From: Pohlia nutans | Lineage: Eukaryota > Streptophyta > Bryopsida > Bryales > Mniaceae | Direction of reading: 5' to 3' | Assembly: GCA_022496805.1 (NCBI GenBank) | Contig: CM040091.1 | Coordinates: 19,024,336 to 19,088,335, forward strand | DNA length: 64,000 nucleotides | Shown: positions 11,345-28,668 of the stretch, piece after piece | How positions within the stretch are numbered: the stretch's first letter is position 1 | Layout of the letters: every line of letters starts with the position of its first letter | Notes under the pieces: generated by a model | What the model was told of the DNA's origin: nothing | The model's input: only the letters and a program-made list of their open reading frames with translations | Database searches by the model: none | Made by a program: the position numbers and the translations under genes

Positions 11345-12531
11345 ATTCTTGTTGCGATGCACTGCTTTTTCTTTTCACATGTGTTGAAACTAAGGAAGAA
11401 CAATCAATTGTTCAAGGGAATGGCTAAGTTTTTTTTGGTGAAAATAAAGTCTTAAATACTTCTTTGGGTGGATGCATGGTTGAGTGGGTCACTTTTGATG
11501 TCACAAAGGATAATTCTTTATGGTGCCTTCATTAAATCATTAATAAAATATAAAATATGAAGAATTTTGGCATGAGAATTTGTGTACATGTTTTTGCCTT
11601 GATATTCGCGTATTTGAACATTTTTCTCTTGGAAATGGCATCATAATAAAAAATAATGAGGGATTTTTTAATTATAAAATAATGACTATCACAAATTGTC
11701 AACATTTGACGAATGAGTTTTTTTCCTTAATAAAGATTAATGTAAATGTTTGTTATTGAGTCAGCATTTGATGTGCCAAATGATGAGAAACTCAAAAATG
11801 AACTTTTATAGAATAGCACATAACCTAACGGCATGTACTTATGAACTTTTTGGTAGTAAAAGAAAAAGGTGTTATTTCTAATATCCATTGAAGCATGAAA
11901 ATAGATTTTTTTGGCACAATATATTTTTTCACATATTAAGATCTCTAAGCTTTAAATAGGCTTGTACTTGTATGGACTTAATTGTCGTGTAAGATATTTA
12001 TATATTTAGTTATATTTTAGTGAAATTATAAGTTGTTTTTAAAATATTATTATAAGCATCTATGAAAGTTCATAGATTTTTTTGAAAGTGGTTGAGTTCT
12101 ATGTACTACAAAAAATTTATGAAACTAAAATGACAGTCCAAAGTCATGACATGACTGCTGCTCATCAATAGTTGGGACTCAAAACAGCTCCACTCTTGCC
12201 CTCTCAGAGTCTCTCACACTCCAAAACTAAATGAAAAGTGCCAAGGGCTCTTCAAAAATGCCTCTTGACTCTCAATCCTAGCGTGTTAAAAAATGGCCCT
12301 TCAAAGCACTATTTTCTTGACTATATCCCCACATTCTACTTGTGATTGGTCCATTGACTATCTGATGTGCACTTTTGATGTGTGAGGGGCATGCAAGGGT
12401 GGAGAAGTGTAAGTGCAAGGGCTCTTCAAGTGTAAATGAATAATAGCAGCAAGTCATCATTAGAGTGTATGAGTGGAGATGCTCTCAGCAAAGAAAGTTG
12501 CAGCAGTTCGCCACGACTCGATTGTGCCCAC
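11345..12531. other. Intergenic DNA, possible decayed Tourist-like element at its end
   Basis: No gene is seen. The stretch before 12474 ends GTGGAGATGCTC, which is the terminal sequence of the Tourist element at 31800-32454, but no matching start could be found, so only a remnant is suspected. Confidence 0.4.
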
Positions 12532-12798
12532 ATAACATTCAGTAGCCTCCCAAGAGGCGCCTTTTAGTTTCATCTTTATATATGTAGTGACCAATGATTT
12601 GTAATTGAATGGACTATTGAATCAAACAAATAAATACAACCGTGGTTGATTGCTCTTGCTTAATGCCACCTGCCTACATAGCTACTCATGTGATGTGGAA
12701 TATCCCACATCATTTCATTAAGGGGATGGAATGATGTGGGATATTCCACATCATTTTGTTGGGAGAAGGCAGCAGTCGCGGAGGCTACTGAATGTTAT
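12532..12798. mobile_element. Inverted-repeat element (MITE) of unknown superfamily
   Basis: ATAACATTCAGTAGCCTCC at 12532-12550 is repeated as its exact complement at 12780-12798. Inside lie two near-palindromes around GATGTGGGATATTCCACATC (about 12690-12755). The 267-bp size and perfect 19-bp ends indicate a MITE or hairpin element. I see no clear target duplication. Confidence 0.65.
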
Positions 12799-13033
12799 GC
12801 ATGTCAAAAGTGTGATGAATTCCTATAGAAAGGAAACAAATTTCCTGTACTATACAGTTGATCTAAAGCTATGATATCCTTTAAATCCCTAAACTCTACT
12901 TTTCAAGTTGTGATTTTCCTTTGACCTCCTATAAGTGAGTGTATTTAATCATCAGTTGCTACCTAAACATTGTAAATTCTGGTAGTGTCTCAGCAATCAA
13001 AATAGCTAACTAAACAGTCACCCATGGCATCTC

Positions 13034-18543
<5,510 letters not shown>

Positions 18544-19116
18544 CACGCTCAAAAAAATAAATTGAACACCGTCGACCAAGGCCTGCTCGAAAGCTCAACA
18601 GCTTAAACTGATGGAGAGTTCAGGATTACTCGTTCACGTGTTGAAGATCGAATCAAGAATTTACCAATTGCGGAAGGTTCATGCGAAGGAGGTCGGTCCA
18701 TTGAATATCTGGCTTCAGATATCTCTGCATCTTTTTCCATACCGCGAGAGCGCGTCAATCGAGCTTTGGTCAACGATGAGAAGAAGATGCTGCCACATGT
18801 CATCCACGGCTTTACGTCATATATGGCGAAGTCGAAGTCTTCACAGTCGAAGCTTACTTAAAACAGACAAGAGTGATCCTCGTTGTTAGGAAAATCACGG
18901 CGATAGTCATGGCGCACCGACCAAGTGGAAACCTTCAATTCGGTGCGCCGAAGTTCACCGAATTGGAGGTTCGAAATGTCTGCAAGAATCAGGATACTTC
19001 ATGAAGCTTTCTTAGTCAGGTAGAACCGGGATTTCTGTTGAAATCTGTACATGGAAGAAGTGGATTGTATGACAAGCTCTAATTTTTCAAACCGGCTGCA
19101 CCATTTTCCAAGCATG
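18544..19116. other. Upstream region of the LRR kinase
   Basis: This should hold the promoter and leader of the minus-strand receptor kinase. No gene is seen. It contains the overlapping inverted repeats at 18911-18969. I cannot place a TATA box with confidence. Confidence 0.4.
18911..18969. repeat. Two overlapping, mutually exclusive inverted repeats
   Basis: GGCGCACCGA (18911-18920) pairs with TCGGTGCGCC (18940-18949). CCTTCAATTCGGTG (18932-18945) pairs with CACCGAATTGGAGG (18956-18969) with one mismatch. The two stems share bases 18940-18945, so only one can form at a time. Confidence 0.7.
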
Positions 19117-19244
19117 CACTAGTAGGAAATGTGTCGTTTTTCACTTACTATAAACGAAAAAGGAATGGAACCGCGCCATGCACATGGACTGTGTCAGTGC
19201 TGGTGAGTAGTTTTGGTCACAAGAAGGCAAAAGTAAGGTGGTTA

Positions 19245-20500
19245 GGGCATCCTCAATCTTCACAGTAAAGAGGCCCGCCAACGGCACTATTCCGGAGCAA
19301 CAATTGCTACGTGCCCCAATCCAGCTGTAAAAGGCAACAATATGTTCACGGCCCCGGCAATCAGACCTCATGGGCCGGTATTTTCGTCCTCTTTCCCGGG
19401 TCAGGTTTCTCCACGGTACAAGGAGGTCAAAGAGGGATACGCATTGGAGCAAGAGCTGATCTATTAACCCTTTAGTGCCTAGGGTACTGTAGCAGACAGC
19501 TCTGGATTTCAGTGGGTTTTTCCATTGTGGTTGAGACTACCAAAAATAGAATGGGTTAAATTAGAAAGTAACCGTACAATTCTATTCTCAACTCGAGAGC
19601 ACACATTTTATTAAAATTTGAGAATCATCCGATGGTGGGATCGGAAGATTATAGTATGTATTTGAACTGTATAATGCACGCTCAAAAACGAGATTTTGGG
19701 GGGTGTGTGACTTCAAAGTTAAATAGAATTTGAGGTAAATTTTCAAAAATAAAAGCAAAGACATTCAGCTATGCCCTATGTCAACACCTCTCCGTTGCAA
19801 TCTTTCATATCAAAAATAGACTCACACATAATTATTGTGAGATTTATAAGTGAAAGTGACTTTTCCATGTACGGTTTAGGACAAAATTTTATACGTTGAA
19901 AATTGACAGAAGTGGATACATTAGTCAAGATCGGATTACACACACTAATGGAAGATGAAGAAGAGAACACAATCCAAAAAAATAAAACAAGATAACAAAC
20001 TTCCAAACACAAGAAATACTACACAATACATATGTTGTATTTGTAAGTATTTACTGTATTTTCAAGTATTTGCAGTATTTTTGCGTTCTGTTGATAGGTA
20101 TTTTGATAGTTGTACAATTCCAAATTGAAATTTTCTTTTTCTGGAAGGTGCGTAATGTATGTGCGCAAATCTGAACTTCAGAACTGAAGTTCCAATTCTT
20201 CACGGATTCTTTGTTATTTGCATTTCCGACGTTGCAGTGACCATAATCTGGCTTGCTAGGCACTAAAGGGTTAAGGCAAGGCCAGGTCAAGGAGGAAGAA
20301 GGGATATTCACAGCAGTTTGAGGCCCTGGTCATAAATCGAAGTGCACTTTCTGTCAGAATAGACCACAGTTCCAGGCCTGGGTGCCGGCTGGATTGGGGC
20401 GGGTGCAACTGCCAAAAAGAAATTTATAAATTTCTTTCCAAAACATGCCCTCCAAACGCGGGTGGCGGGCCACCTTGCCGAGGCAAGACTGAGGATGCCT
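19245..20500. mobile_element. Tourist-like MITE (PIF/Harbinger), interrupted
   Basis: It begins GGGCATCCTCAATCTT and ends AAGACTGAGGATGCCT, flanked by TTA at 19242-19244 and 20501-20503, the usual Harbinger target. Without the inner TTAA element it is about 450 bp. It is GC-richer than its surroundings, with GGCCCGCCA near both ends. Confidence 0.65.
19464..20274. mobile_element. TTAA-flanked element (piggyBac-like), 811 bp, innermost of the nest
   Basis: Both ends are identical over 19 bases: TTAACCCTTTAGTGCCTAG at 19464-19482 and its complement at 20256-20274. No coding gene is visible inside. TTAA followed by CCCTTT is the form typical of piggyBac ends. This copy's near-perfect ends make it the best candidate for a recent insertion. 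Confidence 0.8.
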
Positions 20501-21000
20501 TTACCCCGGCCCATTCCCAACTGGCTCCTTTCACCAATAGCTAGGGACATTATCCGCAATCAATGTTGCAATGATGTTGGTTGTAGCATGAGTTACACTT
20601 GGTAATGGGTTCTCTTTTGTTGGTTTTAGTATATGTAAGTGTGGTTATGGATTCGTTGATGTTGGTTTAAGCATCTTTAGTGTGTGCAATACAAATCTTC
20701 TTTGGACGGAAACAACTCTACCTACATGACGTGAATGGGATGTGTCATACTTCAACTTTGAAAATTTATAACTAATTCATTCTTCATTCAAAAATGATGT
20801 TTGAACTTGTGTTGGAATCTATTTCTTCTTTCCTACCTCTAAAAAATAATAATACTAAATAACATCAATGCCTCATATCCATATTTCTTATTCAGTTGGG
20901 AATGGGGTAACCACCTTATAAACATAATATTCAACCACTACGGTATTCACTGTTTCCACGAAGTGGGGAATGAAAAATAACAAGCCTGCTACTAATGATG

Positions 21001-21709
21001 CTTTATAAAGTCAAGAGCTCAACTAATCATTAGGAGAGTCCTTGTGTTGGCGTACTTGATAGAAACTGTATAGTAACATTTGAGGTAACTGAAATCAAAA
21101 ACCTCACTTTCACCCCCAAAATTTCAAGGAATGGAAGTCTATGCTCTCCTCGAGTGTAGCCGAAATTGAAAGCTTCACTTTTTCTTGGACTTCGGGGTTG
21201 TTGTAATCCTATAATAGGCAAAATTATGTAGCTGGCGGAAAAAGTGGATGGCCAAGAAAGAAGCTTGCAAGTTAGCCAATGCATGCATTTCACACCAAAC
21301 TCCTCTTAGAATTAGTTTTTCCGTCTTTTTTACTACAAAACAAGTTCAACACGTATTTTATCTTGGAATTTGTGGCAACCCTGCCAATCAATTCAGTTGC
21401 CCTTAACTCACCTTATATAACATGAGTTTGTCCTTTTGGTTAACTCTATTACCGCACTTTTGTCATACTTGTATACATTCAGTTTAAAACCAATACATCA
21501 TATTGATATTGTATAGTACCCATATCACTTTGTCAATACAATATATGTACTGAAATTTTGTATAAACATAGTTTTTTTTACTAAATTCATTACTTCTAGT
21601 CTCATTTAACTAATTCATTTGCTCGGAATCCATATAGTCTCTATATGACACTTGTACGATTATTGTATAGTTTCCATTTAGGTTGTTGTAGTAAAGATAT
21701 CATATTGTT
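21001..21709. other. Intergenic DNA with a dispersed repeat
   Basis: The part around 21060-21180 (AACATTTGAGGTAACTGAAA, CCCCCAAAATTTCA) resembles 47230-47330 and a short stretch at 59765-59790, so it is a dispersed repeat of unknown type. No gene is seen. Confidence 0.4.
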
Positions 21710-22276
21710 TTAACCCCTGAGCGTTCATTTTTTGAACGATGTACATATTTCATCCATAATTTCTCATCCGTCATGCACTTTTTGCAATGTGGAATTTTTA
21801 CCTGTAGATTCTATGGGTAGTTAGCTTCATGCACATGTGATCCAATTAGAAAGGGTATGATTTTTGAAATTTTTATGCCTCATTCCATGTTGTAATGATT
21901 CACCCAAAATTTCGAAGATTTTAGAGTAAAAGTGCTCTTAAAAAAGTCAACTCATAAAATTAAGCAACCAAAGAATCTCCAAAAATCACTACAATTAGAA
22001 TATTATATTTCAACCAATCACAACAAATTTCATCCACCGATTATCAATATCTTATTTGTAATTGAATTACAAAAGAACTTTGAATTTCACGTTTCAAATT
22101 TTATACAAAAATATTGGTGATAGCAATCATAAATCTAATCATATGGATAGAATCCGAAATTCATAATGTACAACTTTTATTCATACATCCAATTCAAAAT
22201 ATTCATCTTAATTACATTTTATAATGCATCTTTACAAAACTACAGAATTTGGAGACTCTAAAAATTTAGGGGTTAA
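21710..22276 (+). mobile_element. TTAA-flanked MITE, family B copy
   Basis: It starts TTAACCCCTGAGCG and ends TTTAGGGGTTAA. The 567-bp body matches 10780-11344 and 52789-53351 in reverse orientation. The inverted ends agree only over the first 8-9 bases, so it is older than 19464-20274. Confidence 0.7.
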
Positions 22277-22516
22277 TGTTTAGATAAACCACCCTATTTG
22301 TACCACTTTGTAGATACTATGTTTAATAGTTCACATTTAGAATTCTTATACCGATATGTATGGTACTAGTACATAGTGGCACATATTGGGGGCTTGAATG
22401 TAGTATGAGGAACCTCCCGTGTATTATCCCTGACATAGAATGTAGCCAGAAGGTACATTTGCGGAGGTGAGGTTCCCGATACTACATGTGTCCCCATATT
22501 GGGTGATAGGGTGGCT

Positions 22517-23001
22517 TTCCTTATTACTCATGAAATCGTACATGTCCTGTGTGCATTTCCAGTCATTTTAATCTCCCTACTTTTTTGAGTACTTCTTTCA
22601 CGGCGGTTGTTAAATCAAATTTGGTTGTCATATGTGGTTGCACAACAACGGATTCATGCACTAGTAGCAGATTTGTTGTTTTTCATTTCTGACTTTGTGG
22701 AAACAATGAACAATGGCGGAATATTGTGATTATATTTTTGTATTCTTGTAACCAAACAACCCATCTGCCAAGCGCAATTTCATTCCTTTTTCATTTATAG
22801 TAAGTGAAAAACAACACATTTCCTACCAGTGATGCTGCATAGAGGCATCAGGTGAGAAAATGTTCTTCGTGACCAGAATAATGCTGAGAAATAGGCACTG
22901 GTGGATCTGGGATGTTGCCCTCTAAATTATGTAGCAGCATCATTCTCCAGTATCGACAGCAATGCACACAGGACATGTACGATTTCATGAGTAATAAGGA
23001 A
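22517..23001. repeat. Perfect 41-bp inverted repeat enclosing a MITE
   Basis: TTTCCTTATTACTCATGAAA and the following 21 bases (22517-22557) recur as an exact complement at 22961-23001. The 403 bases between include the CACTA-like MITE at 22659-22831. Confidence 0.85.
22659..22831 (-). mobile_element. CACTA-like MITE, 173 bp
   Basis: It begins CACTAGTAGCAGATTTGTTG and ends CACATTTCCTACCAGTG, flanked by ATG on both sides. It is homologous to the copies at 13522, 19117, 50419 and 63711. Confidence 0.75.
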
Positions 23002-23474
23002 ATTGTTTCTACTTCGATGTTCCTGTAGATAAGTACCCTAATGTACGAAACAAATCTCATATTCTGGTCATATTTTTGGCAGTTCATTGTGGGGCACTAG
23101 TCTCCCGCACATGAAGCTGCAAGCTGCAGCCTTCGTTGATGAAGTTACACATGGTTCAAGGTTAAGAATGGTCGCTATTTTCGGAAAGGGATTGAATATT
23201 GTCTTAGAAGTTCAACTAGGGCTGTAACAGCCGTGAACAGTGATTGCAAACGGCTGCAAGATTTTTGACCATTTGGGAGCGCAGCGGCATCTTGTAGGAT
23301 CTCGCCAATCTTGCAACGAGAACATTGTGTCGCTTATACCAGTGCCGCGGCTGCAGCCGGTGGTTGAGGTCGATGTGCGGGGGCCTACTGTGTGAGATGC
23401 TTCTCCTTCTAGTCTATGAAGTGTCATTACCGACACCAAGTGCTGCGGTCTACTGTTAGGTTTTGAAAAGTAGT

Positions 23475-23597
23475 CACTTGTAGGAAATGTGTTGCTTTTG
23501 ACTGCCGTTAGAGGTGCTCATCAGTCCGGTTCGTCACAACAGACAAATAAAAGTGGTGCTTGTCAGTCGGGTTCGTCACAACAGACAAATAAAAGTG
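23475..23597. repeat. CACTA-like MITE end fragment followed by a 42-bp duplication
   Basis: CACTTGTAGGAAATGTGTTG at 23475 matches the left end of the CACTA-like MITEs, but no right end follows. Then TCAGTCSGGTTCGTCACAAC with AGACAAATAAAAGTG occurs twice, starting at 23521 and 23563. Confidence 0.6.
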
Positions 23598-23714
23598 ACA
23601 CTTTTCCTGATTTTCAGTCAGTCAGAAGCGTCACTTCTGCTTCCAGTGAGTTGGCCTATGAATGGCACCTTCGTATTGGTAGATACACTTGAACTTCTTG
23701 AGTTTTTTCTCATC

Positions 23715-23869
23715 TACGTTAGTAGGAAGACAAATGAGGGATAAACCTGGTTTCAAGCATTTGAACGAGCCTTTGCATGTGTTGGTCGAGGCAGAGCTTC
23801 CAGCTAATGTTATTGATATGCAACTTATACATCCGCGTGAGTTACTCCATGAACTGCTCAAGCCTCTGG
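23715..23869 (+). pseudogene. Exon fragment of a STAR/QUAKING-type KH-domain RNA-binding protein
   Basis: The frame reads GRQMRDKPGFKHLNEPLHVL, then VEAELPANVID and ELLHELLKPL. This corresponds to the end of the KH domain and the QUA2-like region of plant STAR proteins (consensus GYEHLNEPLHVLIEAELP..VID.R...A.EIL.DLLKPV). It is bounded by TTAG before and by CTG|GTAAGT after, like a genuine exon. No neighbouring exons of such a gene are visible, and conserved Ala/Arg positions near the end are altered (MQLIHPRELLHE). I take it as a captured or relic exon; a split live gene is possible but unlikely. Confidence 0.6.
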
Positions 23870-23949
23870 TAAGTTTACATCAGGCTCTTTGTCAGTCAGT
23901 AAAGAGAAGTCTGCACAGAAAAGGTTGTTATGAGATGATGTTTGTTGGC

Positions 23950-25628
23950 TAATTAAGAGGTGCATTTTTAGTCATTGCCCAGTTCACACTTAACAGCATC
24001 TCCTTTCAATAATCCAGGAATGAAGCGTGCTAAAACACGGCGATAGTTTGAGCTCCACTATTTCGTGATTCTCAGTACCACCCTGAAAAAATACCTTTTG
24101 ACAATGTTTTCTACTATACTTCGCCGAGAATCCTGGAATATAGACAATGCCGACCATGGAAGTCATGAAACAACTAAAATTGAAGTAGAAACATCCATCA
24201 GACATTGCAATCTCAACTACGCAATCTCATGACCTAGGATCCTACATACACCTTGAAAGCTTTGCTCTTATAGCACTACGTTTTCAGAGCTTCACTCACA
24301 AGCAAGGAGAATCTGTAAATTGTTCTCTTTCTCTCAGCTAAGAAACATAAATTTTTACCAAGATCTAGCAAAGCTGCACTTCAAAATAAGCAGCATAAAT
24401 TTGGTGAGGCGCTTGCCATCAGTGGTTCTATGTCCGGCGTACAGCCCACCTTAAAAAGTTGAAAATCGAAATCATGCGCAACAAAGTAAACAAGTCCTCC
24501 CTTCAATCCGCTGCAACTCGAAGTCCTTGTACTGTACATCTAATCAGCTTCTGAATATAATATTAATTTCCTCCGAATCCACTGACTCTCGAATGCTGAA
24601 TATTATCAGATACATGACTCCACGTCCTCCGCCAATTCAATGATCAGCCGACCTTCATAGCTCATCCACACCTCCTAACCTCCAACTGAAAACTCGTACT
24701 CTCACATTTTTCAATTGCGTCTTTAATTTCATTTCTTCCGTTCCTATTTTAAAATTGAAAAACATTAAAAAAATTCAAATTATTACGGAATTCCAAATCA
24801 TAAAAAGAGAATATTGCCTTTTCCATCACGCTCACCACAAGACCAATTGAAAACACTGCTCTCAATGTGCAAGGAAAATTCAAACTCCTAAGCATTTTCA
24901 TACAGAGCAATCCAAATACTCCATAGAACTCGCGACTATCACCATTCTCACTATTCCGAACTCACTATTCGTTACTTGAGTCTTCACCATTTGAATAATT
25001 TCCCGCCTAGGGGACTTCACCCCGCCAAATTATGGGATATACCGAAACAGGGACTTCAACTTTTGCTTTAAAGGTCCAGGTGGACTTCAACGTTTACTTT
25101 TACTTTTACGATTGTAGGGTTTATCCAGATGTCGGCACCGCGTTTTCTGTGTACCTTGCATTGATCGCCCAGGCGGGATAATTTATGAGGCCAGTTCTCA
25201 GATCCATTTTACACACTCCGTCCGGCCTTCCCATCAATTCAACCCTGTCTCATCATGTGTTGTGAGAATTTCTTCAATAAATGGTCTTGGATTTGACGGA
25301 GTCTTTCAGTCTCTCAGCTCAGTCAGTCAGGGGCTCAGGGCAGGCTTCCATGTGAGCTTCAGGCGGGTGGAAAACACTAAAAGACAAGAAGTGAGGTTTC
25401 GAGCAAGTTTTTTTTGGAGATAAAGCATTTCTTCAAGGAAATAAATCAAACATTTTTTTGGTGACAAGAAATAAACCAAAAAAATTCATATTCATCTATA
25501 TTTTGGATAGAATTATTTTCTTCCACATGCTCGGATGACTTTCGATAAAACTGTAAATTTCATCCGATTTATTATCAAAAATTGAAACAATTTGGTATCT
25601 TCATTCATTTTTTCTTCAAATTTTTCCT
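23950..25628. other. Intergenic DNA, nothing recognised
   Basis: No ORF with a domain, no terminal repeats and no RNA gene seen. GGACTTCAACTTTTGCTTTA near 25050 and GGACTTCAACGTTTACTTTT near 25081 form a weak local repeat. Confidence 0.5.
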
Positions 25629-26546
25629 TTAACCCCTAAAGGACCGGGTGGACACATTGTGTTCAAAAATAATTTCATTACTTTAATAACTTGTTTGGAT
25701 TTCATAATTTTGACTCAATGTTAACAAGAGAATTGAAAATGTTCGTTACAAGAACACAAAAATCCTTCAAGATTTGCAATTATGTTAATTAATTCATCAG
25801 GAAAAAACTAAAACGTCAAACGTAGGTGAACTTAGGACATGGTAGTTAGGGTGGTTGATGACTTGGAGGGCGTTTTCACACTTGGACGTCACATTCGTTA
25901 AAAAAAAAGTATACAATATGTAAAATATTTGCCATTATTGCATCTTTGACACTATATAATAATTACAAAAAATGTTTAAATATATTTAAAATGGAATCTG
26001 TTCAAAATAAATGGAATATTTTCTACATATTTTGGAATGTTTTGGAATATTCCATATATATATATATATGAATTCTTTAAAACATTTTTGCAATGTAAAA
26101 ATTAACAACGATCACAAACACCGGCTCAACGAGTCACCAACAAGTCACTTCATCTAAACATAAATCTTTGAGAATCAATCATCGTTGTTGTATTTAGTTT
26201 TAGAACACCATTTTTTGTGAGCACCTAGATATAGTACATCTTTGTATGCTCTTAAAATTTCAAATGCTAATCATGGTTTTTGAATTTATGAGAAAGTTTG
26301 CAATGAATGACCTGTTGGTTTTGTTCAGAAATTTCATAAATCAATTTATGATCAAACCTTATAATCACGTAATATATACGGTAGATTGTTCTGAAAATTG
26401 ATGTACTGTCTCGTGACTAAGTCCTCTTTGAGCTTCAACTGTGAAGTTTTCTACATGAATACCAATCAAGTGATACAATTGCCTTTTTGAAAGCATCACA
26501 AAAAGTGATAAAATTTTAGAAATGGGCATGGTCCTTTAGGGGTTAA
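25629..26546. mobile_element. TTAA-flanked element (piggyBac-like), 918 bp
   Basis: The ends are identical over 17 bases: TTAACCCCTAAAGGACC at 25629 and its complement at 26530-26546. The body is AT-rich without a gene. It includes a stretch with GGAATGTTTTGGAATATTCC that is related to 31030-31260. Confidence 0.75.
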
Positions 26547-27560
26547 GGCTTGGTGCACGCCAATTAATTTTTGGTGTTTTTTGGCATTTAAATGCCTAAA
26601 AAGTAATTCTTGGGACTCCCGAGAAGCACCAATTGTCCACTCATTTCAATTGAAATGGGAAATATACTCATCACTCCACCACACTTCACCCATTTCAAGG
26701 GTGAATCGGCAAGGTTCCACCTTTTCAACACTGATGACCGATATATGGAAGAAGACAAGGTTTTTTTTTCCCAATATTTCAAGCTATTGTACTTGATCGT
26801 CGGAATTGAAAACATCGGTTGCATAGACTAGCAATAAGACCCTTGAGAAGACCCCACATGACGAACTAAACTTGTTGTGGGCCATCTTGGGAATACTTCT
26901 TTAGTCTACATGGGTGGTGTTTCTAATAGTGAATAAAAGTCGAAAGATTTGGGAAATTATTTTTTCAAAAAAGATTTATTGTATAATGGAAAGGAGAATT
27001 TTAATAAGTACTTGCGAATACCAATCAAATATTGATTTTTGAAAGATTTATTTTCAACAAATGCCAAATTCTTTCAAGATTCTCTTCTTCACCGTACTTA
27101 AAATTTATTTATTTTGAAAAAATAATTTCCTAAATATTTGGGCTTTCTTTCTTATAATTAGTTTTTGCCGATCCTGATTACCGACTACGATATATGGAAT
27201 TATTGCATGTACTCTTCAAGATTCTCTTCTTCACCACCCAAATAAACATTCTTTGAAAAATCAATTTCCCAAATATTTTGGCATTTTTATTCAAAATTTG
27301 TTTTCCACCCGACTCTGCCAACAGAACAGTACCTTACTGTCAAGACAACATTTTCTGCTCCAGTGAGGACATTTTCAGATTGGAGAACAGTTGCAACCCA
27401 ATCATTTGTCTGGACACCGTGTTGGTGTTGAAACTTTGGATGGTCATTCCAAGTCTCATTAACTTAACTCTAACAATCAGGGATATTTGTTTGGTTTTCA
27501 GGATGTTCTGGACTGGCATTTCATGTGTCAGCTGTGTACATGATCTGGCTCATTTTCTCC
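26547..27560. other. Intergenic DNA with a local duplication
   Basis: TTCAAGATTCTCTTCTTCAC occurs at about 27073 and 27214, and both copies continue with related sequence up to CAAATATTT, so a segment of roughly 90-140 bp was duplicated. The 123-codon frame at 27278-27649 has no recognisable domain and runs into the next MITE. Confidence 0.45.
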
Positions 27561-27700
27561 CACTCTTTATACTAGAGGTGAGAAGTCGCGAGGAGAGAAA
27601 TTTCAGTCAATGGGAAGTTTATAAACCGAGAAGACCAATTTTTCATTGACTGAAATTTCTTTCCTCACATCTTCTCGCATGTAGTGTAAAGAGGCTCTAA
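27561..27700. mobile_element. Hairpin MITE, about 140 bp
   Basis: GAAATTTCAGTCAATG and its complement CATTGACTGAAATTTC sit near the centre. The stem extends outwards through GAGGTGAGAAG and the terminal CTCTTTATACTA / TAGTGTAAAGAG. The left half also matches 33591-33660, so it belongs to a family. Confidence 0.65.
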
Positions 27701-28668
27701 ACCCCCCTCGACGTTAATGCAAGAGGACAAAACTTACCCCCTATTTTGTGCATGTAGGGGCCCACCTTAAAAAATAATATCCTCTTCTAAAGATTTAAAA
27801 ATTCCAAGGGGTCCTCCTATACCAATTTGTGGCCGTAAGTCTCAATTTTGCAAAACAAATTGTCAAAAATAGACAAATGTTAAGGTGCCGAAAATGGAAA
27901 TTTTAGAAAATGAGGCCTATGGGTGAATATTTCTTACATTAACGACAAGAGGGGGATTTAGAGTTGGGGCTTCATATTTTGTAAATTGTAATTCTTATTT
28001 TTTTAAATCTTAGCTACAAAACAACAATTTCTATCAAGGATTGGAACAATTGGCGACAAGTGTTTTTTGTGAGATTCTTATATGACAATGCACATAATCT
28101 AGAATGTGCTCATTTGGCCTTAGCAAAGAAAATTTAGTGGACATTAGGCTTCTTCATGGAGATACAAAAAAAATGCCAAACACAATCTCACTTCACAAGT
28201 AAGCTCCATGTCACAAATTAGGCTCCGCCTCAAGAAACATACCACAAATTAAAAAACAGCAAAGACAAAGGGCCTCAATGCAATGAAAACTTTAAGTCTT
28301 CAATTGTCAACAAAATACAAGAAAAGCACGTTAAAAAAGGGGGTGGGTCTTGAGTCTCCACCTGCAAAACAAACACCAGCACTCCAATGCATCAATGAGA
28401 AATGATTCTCGTGAGTCGTGATATGTACAAATAGCTAGTATTCATAATAACATAGCAAATGAAACATTCGCAATTGAAATGCAAAATGAACATTATATGA
28501 AGCAAATTAACATCATAAATCAAATAGAAAGCATATAAATTCCGATTACATAAGTTTGAACAAGTCCTCAAATACATAACTATATTGGTGATGGAAACAA
28601 AAGAAACAAACTACTAAAAGGGTTGGGTTCACATGGATAGTTGCACTCTATCACCACAAACTTGGACT
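27701..28668. other. Intergenic DNA, nothing recognised
   Basis: AT-rich, with purine-rich and C-rich short runs. No domain-bearing ORF. Confidence 0.5.

Larger units (their letters stand above)
19234..20918. mobile_element. Inverted-repeat element inside the CACTA-like MITE
   Basis: The left end TAAGGTGGTTA (19234-19244) continues, after a later insertion, as CCCCGGCCCATTCCCAACTG (from 20504). The complement, with GGC missing, is CAGTTGGGAATGGGGTAACC at 20893 onward. Removing the inner elements leaves about 430 bp. A TA on both sides suggests a mariner/Stowaway-type target, but this is not certain. Confidence 0.6.
19117..20997 (+). mobile_element. CACTA-like MITE split by nested insertions
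   Basis: The left part 19117-19233 (CACTAGTAGGAAATGTGTCG...) and the right part 20919-20997 (ending GCTACTAATG) together make about 196 bp, the size of the intact 193-bp copies. Both sides carry the target triplet ATG. The DNA between is a stack of later insertions. Confidence 0.8.

Noticed and set aside
27278..27649. 123-codon frame on the + strand
   Set aside because: No recognisable domain, and its 3' end lies in the hairpin MITE at 27561-27700.
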